Origin: Gemmatimonadaceae bacterium
GTDB taxonomy: Bacteria > Gemmatimonadota > Gemmatimonadetes > Gemmatimonadales > Gemmatimonadaceae
Reading direction: 5' to 3'
DNA length: 64,000 bases
Assembly (NCBI GenBank): GCA_036273715.1
Contig: DASUHB010000034.1
Span: 1 to 64,000 of the forward strand
How positions within the stretch are numbered: the stretch's first letter is position 1; each line of letters begins with the position of its first letter. The position numbers and the translations under genes were made by a program. The notes under the pieces are model-generated. The model was not told the DNA's origin, did not search any database, and was given only the letters and a program-made list of their open reading frames with translations. This document shows, piece after piece, positions 17,077 to 24,660 of this stretch.

Positions 17077-17415
17077 CTACTCCTCCAATGCTCCGCCGGC
17101 GTTCACCCACGCCATGAGCCCGCCCTCGAGTGAAAGTACGTTGGCGAACCCCAGCTCGGCCAGCGTTGCCGCCGCCGTCGCGGCCCGGCCGCCGCGTGCG
17201 CAATACAATAGGATGGTCCGATCTGTCTGGAGGCGCCGAGGAGCTTCGTCGCGCACGCGGGCGACGGGGATGTGAATGGCGCCGGCGATCCGAAATAAGT
17301 TCCACTCGTGCTGCTCGCGCACGTCGACGAACGTGACCTCGTCGCCACGCCGCTGCATTTCGATTACAGCTGACGCCGGCACCTCACGGTATCCCTTCTC
17401 TGCATCGTGCGCCAT
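17077..17415 (-). CDS. rhodanese-like domain protein
   Basis: A 112-residue single-domain rhodanese. FVDVREQHEWNLFRIAGAIHIP matches the N-terminal family block, and the active-site loop is LLYCARGGRA with the catalytic Cys followed by the usual loop residues. Such small cytosolic proteins carry a persulfide or act in sulfur transfer. I start at 17415 because the longer reading frame is low-complexity and lacks homology. It is the first gene of the leftward rhodanese-Nudix-Usp-DUF72-SURF1 run. Confidence 0.9.
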   Translation of the reverse strand: MAHDAEKGYREVPASAVIEMQRRGDEVTFVDVREQHEWNLFRIAGAIHIPVARVRDEAPRRLQTDRTILLYCARGGRAATAAATLAELGFANVLSLEGGLMAWVNAGGALEE

Positions 17416-17569
17416 CTCGACTCTGTCCCGAATCCGGAAGTGATGTTGACCCTCGGGCGCGGCGGTGCCCGCTGCGTGCAAAGTAGCGCACGGCCTTCCC
17501 CGCCCGCAAAAGCGGCCGCTACTTTTCCCGGGTGACGACCACCAAGCGAGACGCTTTCGCCGCGCCCAC

Positions 17570-18736
17570 GTGTTGACGCTTGCGCTCGTCGCCGCAGCGC
17601 CGTGGGTCGTCATTCCCATCGTCGCGATCTGGCGCGCGAGGGGTGATCCGTCGCTCGACCGTGAGCCGGTCGCCGACGCTGACGCACCGAAGGTTTCCGT
17701 CATCATTCCTGCCCGCAACGAAGCGTCGAACATCGCCGCCTGCGTCCAATCGATTTTGCTGTCGCACTATCCATCGCTCGAGGTGATCGTTGTCGACGAT
17801 CACTCGGCGGACGACACGCTGGCCATCGCCCGGGTGATGGCCACCATCCACCATCGCGTGACCGCGATCGAGGCGCCGCCGTTGCCGGACGGCTGGTTCG
17901 GGAAGCAGTGGGCGTGCGAGCGCGGAGCTGCCGTGGCCTCGGGCGACATCTTGTGCTTCACCGACGCCGATACGCGACATGGCCGCGAGCTGTTGGCGAG
18001 GACGGTACACCGCCTGAAGCGGTGCGAAATGGATTTCGTGAGCGTTCTGGGGCGTCAGGTGATGTTGACGTTCTGGGAACGGCTGATTCAGCCGCAGGTC
18101 TTCGCGATGCTGTCGATGCGTTTTGGAGGCGCGCGCGCGGTGAATGAATCGCGGCGAGCGGTCGACAAGCTTGCGAACGGGCAGTACATGCTGCTTACGC
18201 GCGCTGCGTACGACGAGGTAGGCGGTCACGCCGCGGTGCGCGATCAGGTTGCCGAAGACCTGGCGTTGGCGCAGCGTCTCTTCGAGCATGGCAAGCGTAC
18301 CGAGCTCGTCGAAGGTCGCAACCATCTGTCGACGCGGATGTACACCTCGTTCGGCACGCTCGTCCGCGGCTGGATGAAGAATATTTACGCCGGCGGCGTG
18401 CGTGCAACGCCGTTTGGATCGACCGGGCGTGCACTCTTACCGCTCGCACTTCTGGCTGGTCCGGCCGCCAGTTTGGCGCCGGTGGTCGTGCTGATCCTCT
18501 CGGCGTTTGGCCTGGTGTCCAGCGACTGGTTTGTGTGGTCGCTCATCGCGACCATCGCAACGCTGCTCTGGTGGGGCCAGGTGTACGTGCGCGCACCGAT
18601 CGTCGGTGTGTCGCGAGCGCTGCGCTTCGCGGCGCTTTACCCGCTGGGGTCATTGATCTTGGGGTATATCGTCATCCGCGCGGTGGTGCGTGGACGGCGC
18701 GTCGAATGGCGCGGCAGAGAGTACGTCTCGGGCTGA
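17570..18736 (+). CDS. membrane-associated family 2 glycosyltransferase
   Basis: A 388-residue GT2 enzyme. An N-terminal membrane helix (LTLALVAAAPWVVIPIVAIW) is followed by the GT-A domain: VSVIIPARNEASNI, VIVVDDHSADDT, GKQWACERGAAVASG and the metal-binding CFTDADTRHG. Two or three C-terminal hydrophobic segments (LLPLALLAGPAASLAPVVVL, SLIATIATLLWWGQVYV, ALYPLGSLILGYIVIRAVV) anchor it. The layout resembles HpnI/CrtQ-type lipid or carotenoid glycosyltransferases, but the acceptor is unknown. The start is a GTG; an upstream in-frame region is not coding-like. It is convergent with the S9 peptidase gene. Confidence 0.85.
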   Translation: MLTLALVAAAPWVVIPIVAIWRARGDPSLDREPVADADAPKVSVIIPARNEASNIAACVQSILLSHYPSLEVIVVDDHSADDTLAIARVMATIHHRVTAIEAPPLPDGWFGKQWACERGAAVASGDILCFTDADTRHGRELLARTVHRLKRCEMDFVSVLGRQVMLTFWERLIQPQVFAMLSMRFGGARAVNESRRAVDKLANGQYMLLTRAAYDEVGGHAAVRDQVAEDLALAQRLFEHGKRTELVEGRNHLSTRMYTSFGTLVRGWMKNIYAGGVRATPFGSTGRALLPLALLAGPAASLAPVVVLILSAFGLVSSDWFVWSLIATIATLLWWGQVYVRAPIVGVSRALRFAALYPLGSLILGYIVIRAVVRGRRVEWRGREYVSG

Positions 18737-18781
18737 AAAAGTACGAGGAAACCTTTTGCGGCCGGCGTTCGTCTTATGGTT

Positions 18782-18797
18782 GAAGCCTTCGGGCTTC
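18782..18797. terminator. UUCG hairpin between convergent genes
   Basis: GAAGCC TTCG GGCTTC is a perfect 6-bp stem closed by a stable UUCG tetraloop. It lies in the 128-bp gap between the convergent glycosyltransferase and S9 peptidase genes. There is no long T-tract, so it could terminate weakly in both directions or stabilise 3' ends. Confidence 0.6.
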
Positions 18798-18864
18798 TAC
18801 TTCCTCCGAGTGGGGGCGCCCCCGGTACCTGTGCCGACAGGTATGCGGGGGCGTTCCACATCCG

Positions 18865-20940
18865 TTAGCGCTGACCCACCGCGTTCTGCGCGCCGGCGCC
18901 TTGCCATTTCTTGAACCACGCCAGCACGTAGGCAATCTTCACCATCATGTGGCTCGGTGTCGCCGCGATTTCGTGCGATGCGTTAGGCACACGCACCAGC
19001 GCCGCCGGCACCTTGCGAAGCTTGAGCGCCTCGTAGAATTGCTCGGCTTCGGAGCTCGGCGTCCGGTAGTCGACATCGCCGGTGATCATCATCGTCGGCG
19101 TCGTCACGTTGCCCACGTAGGTGATCGGCGAATATTTCATGTAGGTGTCGGCCTGCGACCACGGCACGCCAGTGAACCAGTACGTTAGGCCGAACTCGGA
19201 CAGGTCGGTCGTCAACACCCAGCTGTACCAGTTGATCACCGGCTTCTGTACGACCGCCGCGCGGAACCGGTGCGTATGGCCCACGATCCACGCCGAGAGC
19301 ACCCCGCCGCCGCTGCCGCCCGTGACGTAGAGATTGTCGGGGTCGATGTACCCTTTCGCGATCATCGCGTCCACGCCCGACATCAGATCGTCGTAGTCGT
19401 GGTCCGGGTAGTCGTGGTTGATGAGATTGCCGAACGTCTCGCCGTAGCTGGTGCTGCCCCGCGGGTTCATGTACAGGACGACATAGCCCGCGGCCGCGTA
19501 TTGCTGCAGCTCCGCCGACCAGCGGTCGCCGTAGTCGAGATACGGACCGCCGTGGATCTCGAGCAGCAGCGGATACTTGTGGGAGGCCTCGAAGCCCGGC
19601 GGCGTGATCACCCATCCCTCCACGTCGCGCTGGTCGAACGACGACTTGACGTGAATCTCCTGCACCGCGCCTAACGTCTTCCCGCCCGGCCCGAACAATC
19701 CATCGTTGAGCCTCGTGAGACGAGCCACGGAGCCGGCGCGCACGCCCGTGACCGCCACGTCGGCCGGATGGTCCGGATCGGTCTCCGTAAATGCGATCCG
19801 CCCCGCGCGCGACGTCGAATACGACCCGCCCGGATACGGCCGGCCGATGTCCAACCCGCCGACGTGCGAGACGATCGGGGTCACCTTCCCGTCCAACATC
19901 ACCAATCCGACCTTCGTGTCGCCCTGATCATCGTAGAGCGCGTAAATGCCGCGCCCATCCGCCGCCCACGACGGCGCGAACAGGTCGCGATCGAAGTTAG
20001 GCGTCACCTCGCGCGGCGACGACCCGTCCGCGTTCATCACGTACAGGTGCGTCACCTGGTAGCCTTGATGGTGGTCGTCGAATCCCGTGTACGCGACCAT
20101 CCGCCCGTCCGGAGAAATCGCCGGCGAATTGTCGGGGCCATCGCGCGTCGTCAGCGCGCGCACCGCTCCACCCGCCACCGGCACCGAGTACACCTCCGTA
20201 TTCAACGGCGTGTAGTCGCCGTCCGGATGCCGGTTGGCAGAAAAGTAAATCGTCTTGCCGTCGGGCGACCACACCGGCGCGCCGTCGTCGAACGGCCCGC
20301 TCGTGATCTGACGCGGCGCACCCCCGTCCGCGCTCACCACGAAGATGTGCACGTGCCCCGATGGCACATCCCCGCCGCCATCACGCCGGTAGACTAACGC
20401 GTCGGTGTACCGCGTCGGCGGCCCCCAGTCGGCGCCATCCGGCTTCGCCGGCAGCGTGACCAACGGCTTCACCGGCTCCGGCACGAACATCGCGAACGCG
20501 ATGAACTCCCCGTTAGGCGACCACGCCGGCGCCGATGGCCCGTGCTCCACGTGCGTCACCGTGCCGTCGACCCCCGAGGCTAACCATCGCACGTGAATTT
20601 CGCTCGAGCCGTCCGCGTTCGACACGTATGCGATGCGCCCGCCGTCCGGCGACCATCGCGCCGACGCTTCGTTCCGCTCCCCGCCGCTCGTCAGCGGACG
20701 CTGCTCGCCGCCATCGGCGCTCACGAGCCACAGCGTCGATCGCTCGCGATCCTTCATGATGTCGTAGCGCGATCGCGCGTACACCACCTGCCGCCCATCC
20801 GGCGAAATCTGCGGATCCGCCGCCCACTGCAGCTCGAAGATGTCGCGCAGCGCGAACCGGTTGTTGCCTAACGAATCCTGCGCCCGCGGCGCCGTCGCCG
20901 CGACACACACCGCACACAGTGCACTCATCAACGTTCGCAT
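18865..20940 (-). CDS. secreted S9 family peptidase (prolyl oligopeptidase type)
   Basis: A 691-residue protein with a signal peptide (MRTLMSALCAVCVAATAPRAQ). Residues 30-400 form a beta-propeller with repeated WSPDG, SPDGRQVVY and WAADGRG blocks. The C-terminal alpha/beta hydrolase has its nucleophile in GGSGGGVLS (Ser about 543), Asp in GDVDYRTP (about 625) and His in NASHEI (about 656). This is the acylaminoacyl-peptidase/dipeptidyl-peptidase architecture, acting on short peptides in the periplasm. The ATG at 20940 is chosen because it places the signal at the N-terminus. Confidence 0.93.
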   Translation of the reverse strand: MRTLMSALCAVCVAATAPRAQDSLGNNRFALRDIFELQWAADPQISPDGRQVVYARSRYDIMKDRERSTLWLVSADGGEQRPLTSGGERNEASARWSPDGGRIAYVSNADGSSEIHVRWLASGVDGTVTHVEHGPSAPAWSPNGEFIAFAMFVPEPVKPLVTLPAKPDGADWGPPTRYTDALVYRRDGGGDVPSGHVHIFVVSADGGAPRQITSGPFDDGAPVWSPDGKTIYFSANRHPDGDYTPLNTEVYSVPVAGGAVRALTTRDGPDNSPAISPDGRMVAYTGFDDHHQGYQVTHLYVMNADGSSPREVTPNFDRDLFAPSWAADGRGIYALYDDQGDTKVGLVMLDGKVTPIVSHVGGLDIGRPYPGGSYSTSRAGRIAFTETDPDHPADVAVTGVRAGSVARLTRLNDGLFGPGGKTLGAVQEIHVKSSFDQRDVEGWVITPPGFEASHKYPLLLEIHGGPYLDYGDRWSAELQQYAAAGYVVLYMNPRGSTSYGETFGNLINHDYPDHDYDDLMSGVDAMIAKGYIDPDNLYVTGGSGGGVLSAWIVGHTHRFRAAVVQKPVINWYSWVLTTDLSEFGLTYWFTGVPWSQADTYMKYSPITYVGNVTTPTMMITGDVDYRTPSSEAEQFYEALKLRKVPAALVRVPNASHEIAATPSHMMVKIAYVLAWFKKWQGAGAQNAVGQR

Positions 20941-21032
20941 CACATCTCCCGATCCAGAGACGCCCAACGCACCACCATCGCCGCCCTTAAGTTGGGCACC
21001 GGACTCAGACGCGCAAGCTCCTGTTTTTGAGG

Positions 21033-21320
21033 TCCTTCGGGATTTCCGGGAAGCGCGGCGGTGCTGGATTCCCCAACACAGGGTCAAGGATCACACCACC
21101 GGCGTTCTCTTCTCCTGAGCGAGTGCCTGGGATGCCGATCCCTCACGTCTTGTATCTCCGTTCATAAAGACGCGAACACAGCGGACACGATCACGAGCAA
21201 CACCAAGCCTTTGATTTTTTTTGTCACTGCTTTGTCCGCTGTGTCCTGCTTTGTCCGCGTCTTCATGAGCGTAGCACTCTGCCCGTCCGGCCTGCGTCAC
21301 GATCCATCTTCTCTCGTTCG
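21033..21320. repeat. intergenic repeat, copy B, with an imperfect inverted repeat
   Basis: The 486-bp gap 20941-21426 holds a second copy of the element at 11877-12051. Within it 21161-21188 and 21234-21268 are an imperfect inverted repeat. The left arm contains CATAAAGACGCG and ACACAGCGGAC; the right arm's complement contains CATGAAGACGCG and the same ACACAGCGGAC, with an 11-nt bulge. Copy B also carries about 110 bp (21071-21179) absent from copy A. It sits directly before the methyltransferase/helicase genes. No gene is seen in the gap. Confidence 0.75.
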
Positions 21321-21426
21321 TGACCCTGCCAAACGACACGCAAGACCGCTTCAAACCGCAATCCTTTGCACCGCCCCGCAAAGTTTCGCACCCGCTCCGC
21401 CACACCGCCACCGCTACGTTCGCGGC

Positions 21427-24400
21427 GTGCGCTCCCTCGAATCTTTCGCCGCCCTCCTCGCCGCCGCCAGCTCCACCGCCGGCCTCTCCGCCATCGCCAC
21501 CGAGATCGGATTCCCCCCACACACCATCCGCCTCGACCCTGACCTCCAATCCACCCTCGGCTTGCCCAACGCCGTACGCTCGGCCCGCCTCGCGTCCGGC
21601 CGCGGCGCACTCCGCACCATCCTCGTCGAATGCGAACACGATACACCACTCCGCACCGTCGCCACTACCATCGCCCAACACTGCTCCGCCCACGCACCGC
21701 AATTGCTGTGGCTCCTCATCGCCACACAATACAACGGATGCGATCTAACGATCGCTACGTGGTCCGCCGACCGATCCAAACCACGCGTCGTCGCCCTCCA
21801 CGTCGATCGCACTCACATCGTCCCCAGCGACGCTGAAACACTCGCCGCACTCGCCGCTACAGCCGCCGAACCCGATATCCTCGCCCACTCCGCCTGGCTC
21901 GATACACTCGGCCGCGATGCGCTCAGCAGAAAGTTCTATCGAAACCTCCAACTCGTCGTCGCCAACCTCGCCGCGTCAGCTACCCTCGGCGCCACACGGG
22001 TCACAACAACCGAACGGTCCGACCTCGCACTTCTCTACATCTCCCGACTGCTCTTCCTCAGCTTCATCCAAACAAAAGGATGGCTCGACCACGATCGACG
22101 CTTCCTCCACAATACGTTCGCCCGCTGCATGGAACGCGGCGGCAATTACCACTCACGCACCCTCCTTCCACTGTTCTTCGGCACCCTCAATACACCACCC
22201 CGCGCACGCGCGTCCACCGCTCGAGCCTTCGGACGCATTCCATTCCTCAACGGCGGCCTCTTTGCCCGCACCGCCCTCGAACGTCGCTACCCCCAACTCC
22301 GATTCCCCGACCATACCCTCGGCGCCGTCTTCGGAGAATTGCTGTCAAAGTACCGCTTCTCTCCCCGCGAAGAATCCGCCAATTGGTCGGAAGCGGCCGT
22401 CGACCCGGAAATGCTAGGCAAAGCGTTCGAATCGCTCATGGAGGCCAACAGCCGCCGCGCCTCCGGCGCGTTCTACACACCACGCCGCCTCGTCGCTACG
22501 GTTAGTCGAGCCGTCCTCGCACACGCGCTCGCTGTGGATGCTGTCGCGCCCGATACCGCGCGCGCCGCACTCGATGGGCTCATGCCTAACGCAGAAGACC
22601 GCCGCCGCCTCGCCGACCGCTGCGCCCGCATCACCGTCCTCGATCCCGCCTGCGGCAGCGGCGCATTCCTCGTCCACATCCTCGAGGAGCTCGCCGCCCT
22701 CCGCGCCCGCCTCGGCGACCACCGCCCGCCATGGCAAATCCGCCGCGATATGCTCACAAAATCCATCTTCGGCGTCGACATCAATCCCACCGCCGTCTGG
22801 CTCTGCGAGCTCCGCCTCTGGCTCTCCGTGGTCATCGATTGCGACACACACGATCCAATGCTCGTCCCGCCACTCCCAAACCTCGATCGCCATATCCGCG
22901 TCGGAGACTCGCTCGCCGGCGATACGTTCGAACCACCCGCCACCACCACATGGCGCGGCGGCCCACGACTCGCCCAACTCCGCGAACGCTACGCCCGCTC
23001 CAGCGGACGCCGTAAGCACACGCTGCAGCGCACGCTCGATCGCGCCGAACGCACGCTCGTCATTGCCCACCTCGAGCGACAACTCGCCGCCTCCTCCGCG
23101 CGTCGACGAGACATCCTCAGCGCCCTGCGCGGACGCGACCTCTTCGGCACTCGCACTACCCCCGCATCCGTGGCGCGCCAACGCCTCGCCGCAGAACGCG
23201 ACCGAACCCGCGCACTGTCAGCCGCCCTTCGCGACGTGCGCAACGGAGGCGCGCTGCCCTTCGCCTGGGTCACCCACTTCCCCGACGTCGCTCGCCTCGG
23301 CGGCTTCACCACCATACTCGGCAACCCCCCGTGGGTACGGCTACACCGCATCCCAACCTCCGCACGCCTCGAGCTGCGCCGACGCTTTGCCTCCTACCGC
23401 AACGCGGCCTGGCCCCGCGGCGCCTCCGCCGCCCGCGCAACACTCGGCTTCGCCGCACAGGTCGACCTCGCCGCGCTCTTCACCGAACGCGCGCTCGCTT
23501 TGCTGCAACCCGCTGGCACCCTCGCCCTCCTTCTTCCATCAAAACTGTGGCGCGCCCTCGCTGGCGGCGGCCTCCGCGCCCAGATCCATCAACAGGCACA
23601 CATCGTATCCCTCGAAGATTGGAGCGATGCGCCAAACCAATTCGAAGCCGCCGTCTATCCCTCCCTCCTCGTCGCCGAACGACTCCGGCAACCTGCCACA
23701 CGCGAAAAACTCCACGAGATCCGCGACATCAGCACAACCGTCCACCGGCCTAACCGTACCACGCACTGGTGCATGCCGCATCACCGGCTGGCGCTTGACC
23801 TGGATCCTGCCAGCCCATGGCTGCTCGCACCCCCGGCCGTCCGCGACGCCTTCGATCTCCTCGCCAAAGAAGGAATCCCCCTCGTCGAGAGCGCGCTCGG
23901 CCCACCGCAACTCGGAGTCAAGTGTGGGTTGAACGAAGCCTTCATCGTACGAACCACCGACTCGGACACAATGATCGCGACCGTCGACGACGGCACACGA
24001 ACCGGTCGCATCGAACGGACCCTCCTGCGCCCGCTCCTGCGCGGCGAACACCTGGCCGCATGGCGACGCGAGCCAAGCAGAAACGGCGAGTCCATCGTAT
24101 GGACACACGACGCGCGCGGCGCACCGCTCCGAACGCTGCCGCCCCTCGCCCACACGTGGCTCGCCCGCTGGCGCGGGTCGCTCTCCCGCCGCGCCGATGC
24201 GCGCACACACGCACCCTGGTGGACGCTGTTCCGTACCGCCGCCGCCGCGAGCGAGCTCGCGCGCGTCGTGTGGGCCGATGTCGGGCGCACGCCGCGCGCA
24301 CTCGTGCTCATGCCTAACGATCCGACCATCGCGCTCAATAGTTGCTACCTGCTGCCGTGCCGCGACCCGCGCGACGCCCACGCGCTCGCCGCATTGATGA

Positions 24401-24660
24401 ATTCGCCGCTCGTTGCCGCATGGCTGGCCCTCATCGCCGAACCGGCCCGCGGCGGCTACCGACGCTTCCTCGCGTGGACCATCGCGCTTCTCCCCACGCC
24501 CCGCTCCTGGAACCGCGCCCGCGACATCCTCGCACCCATCGCCCAGCGCGCGCATCGCGGCCAACCCCCCGACAGCGACGAATTGCTCGACGCCACGCTC
24601 CGCGCCTACAACGTCCGACGATCCGACATCGACCCGCTCCTCCAATGGACCAGTTCCTGA
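21427..24660 (+). CDS. Eco57I/PglX-like DNA adenine N6-methyltransferase
   Basis: A large gamma-class-like DNA methyltransferase of 1077 residues from GTG at 21427. Motif I is LDPACGSGAFLVH (about 405-415), which binds AdoMet, and motif IV is LGNPPWVRLH (about 632), the adenine-flipping site. ASGAFYTPRRLV before motif I is typical of Eco57I/BREX PglX-type enzymes, and GVKCGLNEAFIV marks the target-recognition half. About 380 residues precede the catalytic core. I see no PD-(D/E)xK nuclease motif there, unlike bifunctional type IIG enzymes. The last 16 bp overlap the helicase gene. It probably marks self DNA for a defence module. Confidence 0.88.
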   Translation: MRSLESFAALLAAASSTAGLSAIATEIGFPPHTIRLDPDLQSTLGLPNAVRSARLASGRGALRTILVECEHDTPLRTVATTIAQHCSAHAPQLLWLLIATQYNGCDLTIATWSADRSKPRVVALHVDRTHIVPSDAETLAALAATAAEPDILAHSAWLDTLGRDALSRKFYRNLQLVVANLAASATLGATRVTTTERSDLALLYISRLLFLSFIQTKGWLDHDRRFLHNTFARCMERGGNYHSRTLLPLFFGTLNTPPRARASTARAFGRIPFLNGGLFARTALERRYPQLRFPDHTLGAVFGELLSKYRFSPREESANWSEAAVDPEMLGKAFESLMEANSRRASGAFYTPRRLVATVSRAVLAHALAVDAVAPDTARAALDGLMPNAEDRRRLADRCARITVLDPACGSGAFLVHILEELAALRARLGDHRPPWQIRRDMLTKSIFGVDINPTAVWLCELRLWLSVVIDCDTHDPMLVPPLPNLDRHIRVGDSLAGDTFEPPATTTWRGGPRLAQLRERYARSSGRRKHTLQRTLDRAERTLVIAHLERQLAASSARRRDILSALRGRDLFGTRTTPASVARQRLAAERDRTRALSAALRDVRNGGALPFAWVTHFPDVARLGGFTTILGNPPWVRLHRIPTSARLELRRRFASYRNAAWPRGASAARATLGFAAQVDLAALFTERALALLQPAGTLALLLPSKLWRALAGGGLRAQIHQQAHIVSLEDWSDAPNQFEAAVYPSLLVAERLRQPATREKLHEIRDISTTVHRPNRTTHWCMPHHRLALDLDPASPWLLAPPAVRDAFDLLAKEGIPLVESALGPPQLGVKCGLNEAFIVRTTDSDTMIATVDDGTRTGRIERTLLRPLLRGEHLAAWRREPSRNGESIVWTHDARGAPLRTLPPLAHTWLARWRGSLSRRADARTHAPWWTLFRTAAAASELARVVWADVGRTPRALVLMPNDPTIALNSCYLLPCRDPRDAHALAALMNSPLVAAWLALIAEPARGGYRRFLAWTIALLPTPRSWNRARDILAPIAQRAHRGQPPDSDELLDATLRAYNVRRSDIDPLLQWTSS

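Noticed and set aside
21061-21426. Extra N-terminal residues for the methyltransferase
   Set aside because: They translate the repeat element and lack homology to the methyltransferase family. The GTG at 21427 fits the coding statistics better.
24342-24644. A longer helicase N-terminus overlapping the methyltransferase gene
   Set aside because: The in-frame extension is an arginine-rich shadow of the methyltransferase sequence, and the helicase fold begins after the ATG at 24645.
21427-24660. Type IIG restriction-modification enzyme with an N-terminal nuclease
   Set aside because: No PD-(D/E)xK-like motif is recognisable in the N-terminal 380 residues; ILVECEHDTP has Glu and Asp but no following Lys in the usual arrangement.
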